From Oceanospirillum sediminis (GTDB lineage Bacteria > Pseudomonadota > Gammaproteobacteria > Pseudomonadales > Halomonadaceae): a DNA stretch of 50,468 bases. Below are positions 43,893 through 50,433 of this stretch, one piece after another. Position 1 is the stretch's first letter. The number at the start of each line of letters is the position of its first letter. The notes under the pieces were generated by a model. It ran no database searches. It saw only the letters and a program-made list of their open reading frames with translations, and was not told the origin of the DNA. Position numbers and translations under genes: made by a program. The stretch is taken from assembly GCF_014164585.1 (NCBI RefSeq), contig NZ_JACJFM010000034.1, forward strand, positions 1-50,468, written 5' to 3'.

Positions 43893-45134
43893 CTATCTGA
43901 ACTGGAAGATCAGAGGCAAAATAACAACCACGATCAGAGACCATCCAGTATAAACAGGTAAATACTTTCCAATAATGGCTTCCAGATTGTCTATACCCTC
44001 TCCTTGTCGCAGGTGTCTGATATATTGCCGGAGTAACAAAATAAGATGAGCAAAAATCAGCAGATTTGCTCCGGTCACAACCAGGCGATTCAGGGTTATG
44101 CCATACTCTGCCCATCGAAATATTATTGCTGACAGAGCAATAACATTAACAAATAGCGTTGCACTGACTAAAGAAACATTAATATAGTCTGATAGCTGAA
44201 CGCCCGGTCGCTGCTTCTTACCAGATATAGAAAAAATGGTCAGCGCGAGAATAATCAGCAGCAGGCCATTAAACAGGATAAGAAACTCTCTGTCGGTATA
44301 AGGACTACGCCCCTGATAAAAGGTTGCAACCAGATACGCCAGTACAGTGATCAGAAATAATGGGCTGAACACATTAGATAAAATCGGTGCGAACTTACTC
44401 TGACGGTTTTGTACTGTATCGAATAAATACGTCGCAACAATCGGAGCAGATACCAGACCCAACACCACGATATAATCCGTATACCACCTCTCAATCGAGA
44501 GGCCAATCAGATCAAACAAGCTTAGAGTAATACCTGTCAGAACCATTCCGCCCAGCAGAATCAGGGCAGTATATATCCCCATCTCACCAATATAGCGAAT
44601 GAAGTTCAGGCGCTCTTTTGTACTTTGCCAACGATCAGACATAAAACTGAGCGCTAATAAACTCAATGACGCTAATGGCAAATGGATCAATGCCATCGTA
44701 ACTGAATCAGAATCAGAGCTATCCGGCAAAGCAAACGCGACAACCGTACCGCCTGCAATCGCGGCCAGAATGGTCGTTTTAATTTTTGATTTTACCGTGG
44801 TTGATAACAAAAAATACGCTGTCAGCGCATAAACCACAATTAAAGGCATAAACCTGGGGTAAAACCACTCATCTTCTACAGAGAAAAATGCCGGTATTTT
44901 GGTAAAAAAACCGGTAGCAAGGCACAACAGAACCAGCGTAACAATTGATATTTTTGCCACCGTTTCCGGCGCTGAATACGTTAACCTTGCATGCCAGACT
45001 TTTAATGTTTCAGAATCGACTTTCTTTTCCATTGCCTGCTGGAGCATAGGATAAAACTCGTCCGGCGACTGGCGATACAAAGCCTCCAGCGTTTCAGGCT
45101 GATCCAGATGATCGATGATTAAGTTTTTTGACAT
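43893..45134 (-). CDS. DUF4153-type polytopic membrane protein
   Basis: 413-aa protein: a soluble N-terminus of about 55 residues, then ten or so membrane spans. The first spans are ISIVTLVLLCLATGFF and FMPLIVVYALTAYFLL; the last is the C-terminal SLIVVVILPLIFQF. The pattern agrees with DUF4153, whose function is not known. It ends four bases from the convergent LysR gene and has no same-strand partner nearby. Confidence 0.7.
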   Translation of the reverse strand: MSKNLIIDHLDQPETLEALYRQSPDEFYPMLQQAMEKKVDSETLKVWHARLTYSAPETVAKISIVTLVLLCLATGFFTKIPAFFSVEDEWFYPRFMPLIVVYALTAYFLLSTTVKSKIKTTILAAIAGGTVVAFALPDSSDSDSVTMALIHLPLASLSLLALSFMSDRWQSTKERLNFIRYIGEMGIYTALILLGGMVLTGITLSLFDLIGLSIERWYTDYIVVLGLVSAPIVATYLFDTVQNRQSKFAPILSNVFSPLFLITVLAYLVATFYQGRSPYTDREFLILFNGLLLIILALTIFSISGKKQRPGVQLSDYINVSLVSATLFVNVIALSAIIFRWAEYGITLNRLVVTGANLLIFAHLILLLRQYIRHLRQGEGIDNLEAIIGKYLPVYTGWSLIVVVILPLIFQFR

Positions 45135-45339
45135 ATAGTAAGCACCTGCACAAACTTTGTTCGGTATTTATACCATTTTCCTCTCCGGCCAGCAGCGATC
45201 GGTTATTCGCGATAAAGACCAGGCTCAGCCTGAAACCAGCCCGGCCCCGGATAATGTGCTGGACAACTATCCTGACACAGCGGGCTATCCTGACACAGCA
45301 GATTTAAAACTACCGCGGATGCCAATCTGCCAAATCGGC
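45135..45339. repeat. Intergenic region with a doubled dispersed motif
   Basis: GGACAACTATCCTGACACAG (45261-45280) is followed at once by GGGCTATCCTGACACAGCAG (45282-45301) and then TTAAAACTACCGCGG. It looks like the dispersed motif split by a short duplicated insertion. It lies just past the ORF C end of unit copy 2, the same relative place as motif copy a in unit copy 1, but reversed. Confidence 0.5.
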
Positions 45340-45651
45340 TCAGTCGCTCAGTTGTTCTGCTTCGGTATAATCCAGAAAATCCTGAAAACTGCCCTGCATT
45401 TCTACAATAGGCGGGGCATGACACAGCTCAGATGAGGTTCGCACCCAGCTGAGTTGCAGCAATGTATACAGATTCTCTTCATCCGGGTGCCAGCATAGTA
45501 ACCGACCACTGTTGACCAGATCCTCGTGGGCAATAATCCGAAGTGATCGACCGTATAAGACGTGATTTTTTCCTATGGCCTGGTCTAATTTATCGCTCAG
45601 TAACCAGACGCTAATCTCACTGGTTTTATACCAGCCTCTGGGTAACATCAT
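45340..45651 (-). CDS. ORF C, copy 2: unknown 103-aa protein
   Basis: Paralogue of the protein at 27365-27676, with the same MMLPRGWYKTSEISVWLLSD start and GAGGGA ribosome site. Apart from the last seven residues I see only about four amino-acid differences against many silent ones, so it is constrained. The function is unknown. It is last in the unit; the unit's homology stops at its stop codon. Confidence 0.75.
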   Translation of the reverse strand: MMLPRGWYKTSEISVWLLSDKLDQAIGKNHVLYGRSLRIIAHEDLVNSGRLLCWHPDEENLYTLLQLSWVRTSSELCHAPPIVEMQGSFQDFLDYTEAEQLSD

Positions 45652-45737
45652 ACAATCCCTCGTTACCAGTTCACCACATCACAGAACCAAAGGATACGAT
45701 CAGCCTGATACAGATGGCTGAATCGACCCGACCTGTT

Positions 45738-45889
45738 CTATCGGATGGGTGGTTGTCATATCATTCCGATAGCGACGCACTACACCGGGCATGCCGTATT
45801 CCCTCCACAGAATACGGCACCGGTGACGTCTCTACCGGCAAAGCATTTAAATCACTCAATACCCTGCCATTCAGAAACAGGGTTAAAGT
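45738..45889 (-). ncRNA. Conserved structured RNA element between ORF B and ORF C, copy 2
   Basis: Counterpart of 27137-27280. The 15-bp H2 stem (45783-45825) is intact with loop CTGTGGAGGG and bulge TGC. H3 is stronger here: CTATCGG with CCGATAG (45738-45772), 7 bp. H1 keeps its CCCTG/CAGGG core. After H3 the two copies diverge until the ORF C ribosome site. Confidence 0.6.
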
Positions 45890-46165
45890 TTAATCGCCAG
45901 TTTTCAGATCTTTATCCACCATTTTCTGGATCAGCTGCAGCTCATCCATCAGGTCAGAGACAAAATAGCCCGCGCCATAAGCCACATCTTTCTGATGCAA
46001 AGAGCGCTCATTTTTAAAGGCCATATGCTCCAGTGCCGTCATCACAAATGCGCTGCGATGCCTGAAACACTCAAAGGCCTGGCTGAGCTGATGCATATCC
46101 AGTGGATCAACACCTTCTTTTTTCTCTCCGTCTTTAATATCAGAGACATTGTGAGTCGGGTTCAT
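45890..46165 (-). CDS. ORF B, copy 2: unknown 91-aa acidic helical protein
   Basis: Paralogue of the protein at 26860-27135 and of equal length. Differences cluster at the first eight residues (MNPTHNVS versus MSQSNNIS); the rest is about 90% identical. GGAGG lies eight bases before the ATG. Unlike copy 1, the ORF A frame runs 26 bases into it. The function is unknown; its conservation with ORF C and the hairpins suggests they act together. Confidence 0.75.
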   Translation of the reverse strand: MNPTHNVSDIKDGEKKEGVDPLDMHQLSQAFECFRHRSAFVMTALEHMAFKNERSLHQKDVAYGAGYFVSDLMDELQLIQKMVDKDLKTGD

Positions 46166-46553
46166 AACGTAAACCTCCGGTAGTTTTCAAGATAGTTATC
46201 TTGTTTACTGAAAGATTCATGGGTTTAAACAGATTGACGGCAGTATTCACCACGACTGATTTAAGCCGGGTGAAAGCCCCGTGCATTAAAGGCGAAGCAC
46301 ACCGCGAATCGGATAAAACAAGAACCTGTTCAGAGATACGAGACAAGCATCCGGACGTCAAAACACCTCGGGATAAAATACCCCGATAATGAAAAAACGT
46401 CGGAAAATGAAGGTCCAAGCCCGAAAGCTGGAAAGAATTGAAGGCGTAAAAAAACCTGGCGCCGCAAACGCGATTACAGGCCGTAAGATCATGAAAATAA
46501 AGAAATTTTTCTTTAGCCGAGCGAAGCTCTGGCGTAAAATCGGTGTCAGCCAT
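46140..46553 (-). CDS. ORF A, copy 2: 137-aa frame of doubtful coding status
   Basis: Open frame starting after AGAGG, like ORF A of copy 1 for about 75 codons and then unrelated, and longer. It overlaps ORF B by 26 bases. Its N-terminal 68-base block is identical to copy 1 even at silent positions, while the next stretch changes mainly amino acids. It includes the covarying hairpin. RNA-level selection is the better explanation, though a fast-evolving small protein cannot be excluded. Confidence 0.35.
   Translation of the reverse strand: MADTDFTPELRSAKEKFLYFHDLTACNRVCGARFFYAFNSFQLSGLDLHFPTFFHYRGILSRGVLTSGCLSRISEQVLVLSDSRCASPLMHGAFTRLKSVVVNTAVNLFKPMNLSVNKITILKTTGGLRYEPDSQCL
46181..46200 (-). 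repeat. Dispersed repeat motif, copy g
   Basis: GATAACTATCTTGAAAACTA on the minus strand, inside the segment of unit copy 2 that is absent from copy 1 and just before the ORF B ribosome site. Confidence 0.45.
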
Positions 46554-46694
46554 TTATTGATACCTCTGATATCGGTGATGGTTAGCTGCCTCTGGGTGCG
46601 TCGGAAACACTCAGGGGTAGCGACTTAATTTATGATTTAAATGATTACGATAGACACCTCCTTCTTTTTGATCTGGTTAATTAGCGAATATTGA

Positions 46695-46737
46695 AACATC
46701 AGTCAGCGGCTTAAAGCAATCGCTAACTGATGTTTTT
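46695..46737 (+). terminator. Hairpin at the head of unit copy 2
   Basis: AACATCAGTCAGCG (46695-46708) pairs with CGCTAACTGATGTT (46721-46734), 14 bp with one mismatch, followed by T residues on the plus strand. It has the form of an intrinsic terminator pointing away from the unit. In unit copy 1 the same sequence is recognisable but the stem is decayed. It marks the boundary of homology. Confidence 0.5.
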
Positions 46738-46773
46738 GTGGGGATCTTGTTGAAGATAAATGATCATCTGACA

Positions 46774-46917
46774 TTATTTGTCGCGATTGGCAAAAAACAT
46801 TACAGTAGAAAGATCAGAACCGCTATCCCGAGTGACTAAAATATCCCCGTCCCGATCAGATTTAAATTCAGCTTCCTGACTGAATAAGAATTCAAATAGG
46901 CAATATAGGACGGAGTA
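46774..46917 (-). pseudogene. Short decayed coding fragment
   Basis: On the minus strand a frame of about 48 codons ends at a TAA (46774-46776). It reads like real protein (FSQEAEFKSDRDGDILVTRD, then LSTVMFFANRDK), but it has no start and is closed upstream by a stop codon. The DGDI stretch faintly recalls YbjN-type proteins. It is probably the remnant of a gene lost at the edge of the cassette array. Confidence 0.25.
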
Positions 46918-46969
46918 TCTGAGGCTTTAGCGGTTTCGATTTTTATTGGTTGTTTTGAGTTTTTCTATT

Positions 46970-47062
46970 GTATGACGCTCCGCTAAACGGCGAGCGTTAG
47001 CGAGTCCGGTGGAGGCCACGTCTTTTGTGGCCGGAACGAATTTGAGCGGCTTGTTATAAGGC
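46970..47062 (-). other. attC-like recombination site 1 (end of the visible array)
   Basis: On the coding strand it runs from TTATAACAAGCCGCTCAAA to TTTAGCGGAGCGTCATAC. Inside is the strong stem TCCGG-GGCCAC with GTGGCC-CCGGA. The outer box is degenerate (GTCATAC where GTTATAC or similar is expected). It follows the HEPN-like gene stop by three bases, the normal place for a cassette's attC. Confidence 0.6.
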
Positions 47063-47064
47063 AT

Positions 47065-47841
47065 CTAGTACACCGTTTTGATTACCTTTTCTACACCAAC
47101 TAAAAAATCCACTATTTCATCTTTAGTAGGCTCTTTTTCTTTAGGGTGATCACATAGGTTACGAATATCACCCAAGTGCTGGATAAACCTCCATTGCGCC
47201 GTATCGATGGTGCCATTTTCTTTAAGAAGCTGATAAAAATCACTGATGGATGGGTTCTTTTTCCTAGATTTTAGGCCGTGGTGCGCGCATACCTTACCCA
47301 AATGCTTTTCTAGAACAACTCCCCCAATGGCTCCAGAGGCACGTACAAAACCTTTTTTGTTTAGCTCTTTTGCGGCTTCAATCTCGGAATCGAATATGTC
47401 AGCTTGTAAAACCTCGGAAATATCAAATATCGCGTTTTTAAATCTTGTTTTTGCAGATTTTAGAATTCCTAGTTGCGTTTCAAATTTAGGATAAGCTGCT
47501 GAGCCATCGACTACCGTTTCGTATCCCCTTGTAGTTCTCAAGCCTATAAGATAGTCGGAAATCGTATATGTAAGAAAATCAGTATTCTTTCGCTTTTCAT
47601 TTTTATATTGAAGTACGAAATCATCTAAACGATCTGGAAGAATTTGTCTTACAACTTGAAGAGCGAGTGAGTACCACTTCTGATAAGAATCCTTGATGTT
47701 GGGCAATTTTAAATCTTTAAATTCTTCGGTTTGCTTGTCATTCAAAAGACCTAGATCGAGAGCAATGGATATTTGCAACACCTCACCTTGCGTCACGAGT
47801 TCTTTTAGTTCTTCTTCAAGCTTAGAATATCTACTGTCCAT
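47065..47841 (-). CDS. Integron cassette protein with HEPN-like C-terminus
   Basis: 258-aa soluble protein. The C-terminal third (GFVRASGAIGGVVLEKHLGK, then DTAQWRFIQHLGDIRNLCDH) resembles the HEPN/DUF4145-like group. RNLCDH gives the R-x4-H motif (Arg227, His232) used by HEPN ribonucleases. HEPN proteins are common as RNase toxins and in phage defence, but RNase activity here is inferred from the motif only. It starts 7 bases after attC site 2 and fills a single-gene cassette. Confidence 0.7.
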   Translation of the reverse strand: MDSRYSKLEEELKELVTQGEVLQISIALDLGLLNDKQTEEFKDLKLPNIKDSYQKWYSLALQVVRQILPDRLDDFVLQYKNEKRKNTDFLTYTISDYLIGLRTTRGYETVVDGSAAYPKFETQLGILKSAKTRFKNAIFDISEVLQADIFDSEIEAAKELNKKGFVRASGAIGGVVLEKHLGKVCAHHGLKSRKKNPSISDFYQLLKENGTIDTAQWRFIQHLGDIRNLCDHPKEKEPTKDEIVDFLVGVEKVIKTVY

Positions 47842-47847
47842 TTCTAT

Positions 47848-47928
47848 GCCTTATAACGCCCGGCTCACGCGCCGGTTTGGAGCCGCGAAGCGGCGGAAAA
47901 TCGGTCGCTGTGCAGCCGATTGTTATGC
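47848..47928 (-). other. attC recombination site 2
   Basis: 81-base imperfect palindrome. On the coding strand it opens GCATAACAATCGGCTGCACA and closes GCGTGAGCCGGGCGTTATAA. The simple-site boxes TAAC and GTTA are correctly placed. It lies four bases after the fic stop codon and just before the next gene, as for a classical integron cassette junction. Confidence 0.85.
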
Positions 47929-47931
47929 TTA

Positions 47932-48522
47932 TCAAGCACAACGGATGACTATACGTTTGAATATTTCTGACATCGGCTCGTAGTTCACGTTAACGCCATC
48001 AATGTTAGCCTGAATCCATTCATCCTGTGCTACATCACCCCAGTCAAGGTCGTAACCAGCCGCAAGAGAAAGATGCTCGAATAACAGCCTTTGGACCCTA
48101 CCATTACCCTCACGGAAGGGGTGTATCATATTGATTTCACAATAATACTCAGCAAGCTTATTGCAAAACTCCTCTTGGTGAAGATTCCGCAGCCAATTCT
48201 CATTCTCCAAGTGGCCGAATAATTTTTCTGACTCTGGTACAACTCTGCCACAGTTACAAAATCGCGTACCACCTTTCGAGATATCTATGCTGCGTATGTC
48301 ACCAGCCCAATCATATAGCTCCGAGAAAAGCTTATAATGCAGACTCTTCATGTACTCCAGGTCATATGGAGGGTGACTGAAATCTATATTTCTGGCTGTT
48401 ATCGCTGTAATCTCTCTTTCTGCGTCTTCAAGCTCGTCCATATTTTTAATATTAAGCTTATTTTTCAATATGCTTGTACCTTGATAGCAGTAGATATCAT
48501 TGACTGCATCATACTTATCCAT
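47932..48522 (-). CDS. fic: Fic-family AMP-transferase toxin
   Basis: 196-aa Fic protein with the complete catalytic motif HPFREGNGR (residues 134-142), an upstream Fic fold (SELYDWAGDIRSIDISKGGT) and the flap region before it. There is no N-terminal inhibitory helix of its own. The gene just upstream carries the S-x3-E-G inhibitory motif, which makes this a class I (VbhT-like) Fic controlled by a separate antitoxin. It would AMPylate a target protein when freed. It follows the antitoxin stop codon by four bases, inside one cassette. Confidence 0.9.
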   Translation of the reverse strand: MDKYDAVNDIYCYQGTSILKNKLNIKNMDELEDAEREITAITARNIDFSHPPYDLEYMKSLHYKLFSELYDWAGDIRSIDISKGGTRFCNCGRVVPESEKLFGHLENENWLRNLHQEEFCNKLAEYYCEINMIHPFREGNGRVQRLLFEHLSLAAGYDLDWGDVAQDEWIQANIDGVNVNYEPMSEIFKRIVIRCA

Positions 48523-48526
48523 AATA

Positions 48527-49000
48527 CTACCTTTTGTATTTTTCTAGAACACTTTCCAAAGACGCGCTCTTATCAGAAAGTTCGATATCTATACCTTCAA
48601 GTTTGGAGCTATCCTTAAATTTTTTTAGCTTTGTTTTCTCATAATACGAGTAAGGATCGAATGATTCTGAATAGAAAACAGAAATTATCAAGTTTATCTT
48701 TCTATTAAAGTCTTCCCAACCTTTTGCCGTAAGGTTTATGCCAAGAGCTTTGGAAATATCGCTCTTTGATTCTTTAAACGATTTCCCTTGATCCATTTTT
48801 GTTATAATTATTTTATTGGTAAGAACAGATTCTTTAATAAACTGAATCTTATGAAAAAGCGATTTCCAACCTCTAACCCCAAGCTTGTTGTCAATTTCTT
48901 TTTCAAGGCTGTTCTTAATTTCGAGATAGGACCCTAGTCCCCTTAATTCATCTAAACTTGATGCGAGTAGTACACTTCTTGCTTTCATATCAACCCACAT
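48527..49000 (-). CDS. Probable Fic antitoxin with S-x3-E-G inhibitory motif
   Basis: 157-aa protein of unknown N-terminal family: charged, helical, with two similar blocks (NKLGVRGWKSLFHKIQFI and INLTAKGWEDFNRKINLII) that look like an internal duplication. Near the C-terminus SSKLEG (131-136) matches the [S/T]xxxE[G/N] motif by which FicA/VbhA antitoxins block the ATP site of class I Fic toxins. It is directly upstream of fic with a 4-base gap. It is larger than typical ~60-aa Fic antitoxins. An ATG at 48988 is a possible alternative start. Confidence 0.65.
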   Translation of the reverse strand: MWVDMKARSVLLASSLDELRGLGSYLEIKNSLEKEIDNKLGVRGWKSLFHKIQFIKESVLTNKIIITKMDQGKSFKESKSDISKALGINLTAKGWEDFNRKINLIISVFYSESFDPYSYYEKTKLKKFKDSSKLEGIDIELSDKSASLESVLEKYKR

Positions 49001-49062
49001 TTGGCTAGGATTTTGCCGTCATTTTATCATCTTTGTAGATGGCCTGCGTCCGATCTGGCAAT

Positions 49063-49107
49063 GCATAACGCCGCATTCAGCGGCTTGTCCGCTGAAATGC
49101 TTTGTTA
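49063..49107 (-). other. attC recombination site 3
   Basis: Compact attC. On the coding strand TAACAAAGCATTTCAGCGG pairs with CCGCTGAATGCGGCGTTATGC. The stem GCATT-CAGCGG with CCGCTG-ATGC has one extra-helical base on one arm, as attC sites have. It separates the two-gene cassette from the fic cassette. Confidence 0.85.
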
Positions 49108-49112
49108 CACAT

Positions 49113-49658
49113 TTATTGCTTACGGATAATTATGTAGTAAGGCATTTCTTCACCGCCGTACCAGGTAGAATTATCAACTTGTATACAAGGCTTACCGTCA
49201 CAGCGGGAAACTTCACCGTACTGTTTCAATGAAGCTATTTCACCCACCAAGATACTTTTCTCATTTTTTAGTCGGTTAATCTCATCAATTGTCGGTATAT
49301 TTTTTATGAACATAAACCAAAGGAGCGCACCTGCCATTAAGAAGAAGAGGAAGAACATTACCCCAATTTTTAGAACCGAAAACTTTGCCGCCTTTTCAAA
49401 TCTAGTTGATGCTCTATCTGCGTTTTTTTCTGCCTCGCGCAAATTTGAAAGTACTTTTTTTACGATATATTCGGTCGCCTCACGACTGGATGCGGTCACT
49501 GCACTAGCAACCCTACTCTCGATATCTTGTGCGGTACTATTTAAGCTTTTCGTGCTACTTTCAATTTCTTTTATTGCGCCTTGAAGTTCCGATTGATTTC
49601 TTTCGCTAGCTTTCAAAAGATTGAAGGAGGAATCTACAAGGCAGTGAAATTTTTCCAT
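49113..49658 (-). CDS. Coiled-coil single-span membrane protein, MobB/MbeB-like
   Basis: 181-aa protein: an N-terminal coiled coil (about 1-90), one membrane span (VMFFLFFLMAGALLWFMF), a second short coiled coil (INRLKNEKSILVGEIASL) and a Cys-containing end, RCDGKPCIQVD, followed by YYIIIRKQ. This order and the ending recall the MobB/MbeB accessory proteins of mobilizable plasmids. Here it is in a chromosomal-type cassette with no relaxase. Resemblance is by architecture and the end motif only. Its ATG directly follows the stop codon of the upstream gene. Confidence 0.6.
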   Translation of the reverse strand: MEKFHCLVDSSFNLLKASERNQSELQGAIKEIESSTKSLNSTAQDIESRVASAVTASSREATEYIVKKVLSNLREAEKNADRASTRFEKAAKFSVLKIGVMFFLFFLMAGALLWFMFIKNIPTIDEINRLKNEKSILVGEIASLKQYGEVSRCDGKPCIQVDNSTWYGGEEMPYYIIIRKQ

Positions 49659-50354
49659 CTATCTACTCATCCCCATAGAATGTCCTCTATCTAATTTTTT
49701 TTCTTTTTCAGGACGCCTTCGCATTATCGAATCGTACTCATTTTTAACTTGCAAAACGTAATCTTTATGCTGCAACCTTAACTGCATTATATCTGCGAAC
49801 TGTAGGTACCTCAGTCCCTCTTCACCAACTGACACAATCAGGCCACCTGTACCTACTTCTCCTTCACCTTGACATGTGGACACGAGTGCAAGATATGCTT
49901 CAAGTTTGGAGGATGATATTTTTATCTCAGGATCTATTACCGACTTTGTGATACTTTCGATAAAAGATTCAATCGTATGTTTTGATTCATTACCAGAAAA
50001 GGCGTCTAAGTATGGATTGATGTTGTTTAAACACAACTCTTTGAATGGCTCAGTTTCAACATACCAATGGATATCCCTAGATATTTTTTGTAGTTCATCA
50101 TTATCACCAATCTGTATGCTGAGCTGCTCACATCTATCTTTTTCTTTACTAAGTGAGCTTGTTCGATTCTTAAACTCAATTAGCCTTACCACCCCAGGAA
50201 ACTCCAATAACATATCCCCAAGCTCCTTGTCTGCTGGGGTCTGCTGTAACAGATTTATAACTGATAGCTGCTGTTTTCCTTTGATAGCATTCCCAATAGA
50301 GTGCCCCAAACCATACAAAAAATTTCCAATAACTACGTTCTCATAAAGCTTCAA
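49659..50354 (-). CDS. Hypothetical cassette protein, 231 aa
   Basis: I do not recognise a family. Soluble, mostly helical, with VVRLIEFKNRTSSLSKEKDR near residue 55, a Gly-rich VGTGGLIVSVGEEGLRYLQF near residue 170 and a very basic tail (RRRPEKEKKLDRGHSMGMSR). The EFKNR stretch faintly recalls a nuclease-type E-x-K but no full motif is present. First gene of a two-gene cassette, directly abutting the coiled-coil membrane protein gene, so the two products probably work together. Confidence 0.65.
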   Translation of the reverse strand: MKLYENVVIGNFLYGLGHSIGNAIKGKQQLSVINLLQQTPADKELGDMLLEFPGVVRLIEFKNRTSSLSKEKDRCEQLSIQIGDNDELQKISRDIHWYVETEPFKELCLNNINPYLDAFSGNESKHTIESFIESITKSVIDPEIKISSSKLEAYLALVSTCQGEGEVGTGGLIVSVGEEGLRYLQFADIMQLRLQHKDYVLQVKNEYDSIMRRRPEKEKKLDRGHSMGMSR

Positions 50355-50374
50355 TACTTGGACTCCATCTATAC

Positions 50375-50433
50375 GTGTAACTATTAAGCGGTTATACGGA
50401 TGGCGGAGCCATAGCTATAACCGTCTGTTGAAC
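50375..50433 (-). other. Candidate attC recombination site 4
   Basis: On the coding strand GTTCAAC (a perfect RYYYAAC box), then CGGTTATA...TATAACCG enclosing ATGG...CCAT, then GTTACAC. The spacing (59 bases) and its place 21 bases before the first gene fit an attC belonging to the cassette to the right. The second box is imperfect and the inner stem is unusually symmetric, so this is less sure than sites 2 and 3. Confidence 0.5.

Larger units (their letters stand above)
45338..46735 (-). repeat. Inverted-unit copy 2 (structured leader, ORF A, B, hairpins, C)
   Basis: Reverse-oriented partner of 26382-27680. The order on the minus strand is leader hairpin (46695-46737), SD-like AGGAGGTG (46655-46662), leader stem (46589-46617), ORF A, ORF B, hairpin element, ORF C. 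The covarying hairpin lies at 46368-46386 (TCGGGG/TCCCGA). Between that hairpin and ORF B this copy carries about 150 bases unrelated to copy 1. Confidence 0.85.

Noticed and set aside
46389-46628. 79-aa basic plus-strand frame opposite ORF A of unit copy 2
   Set aside because: The Lys/Arg-rich composition comes from the AT-rich palindromic sequence read backwards. The matching frame is not kept in unit copy 1.
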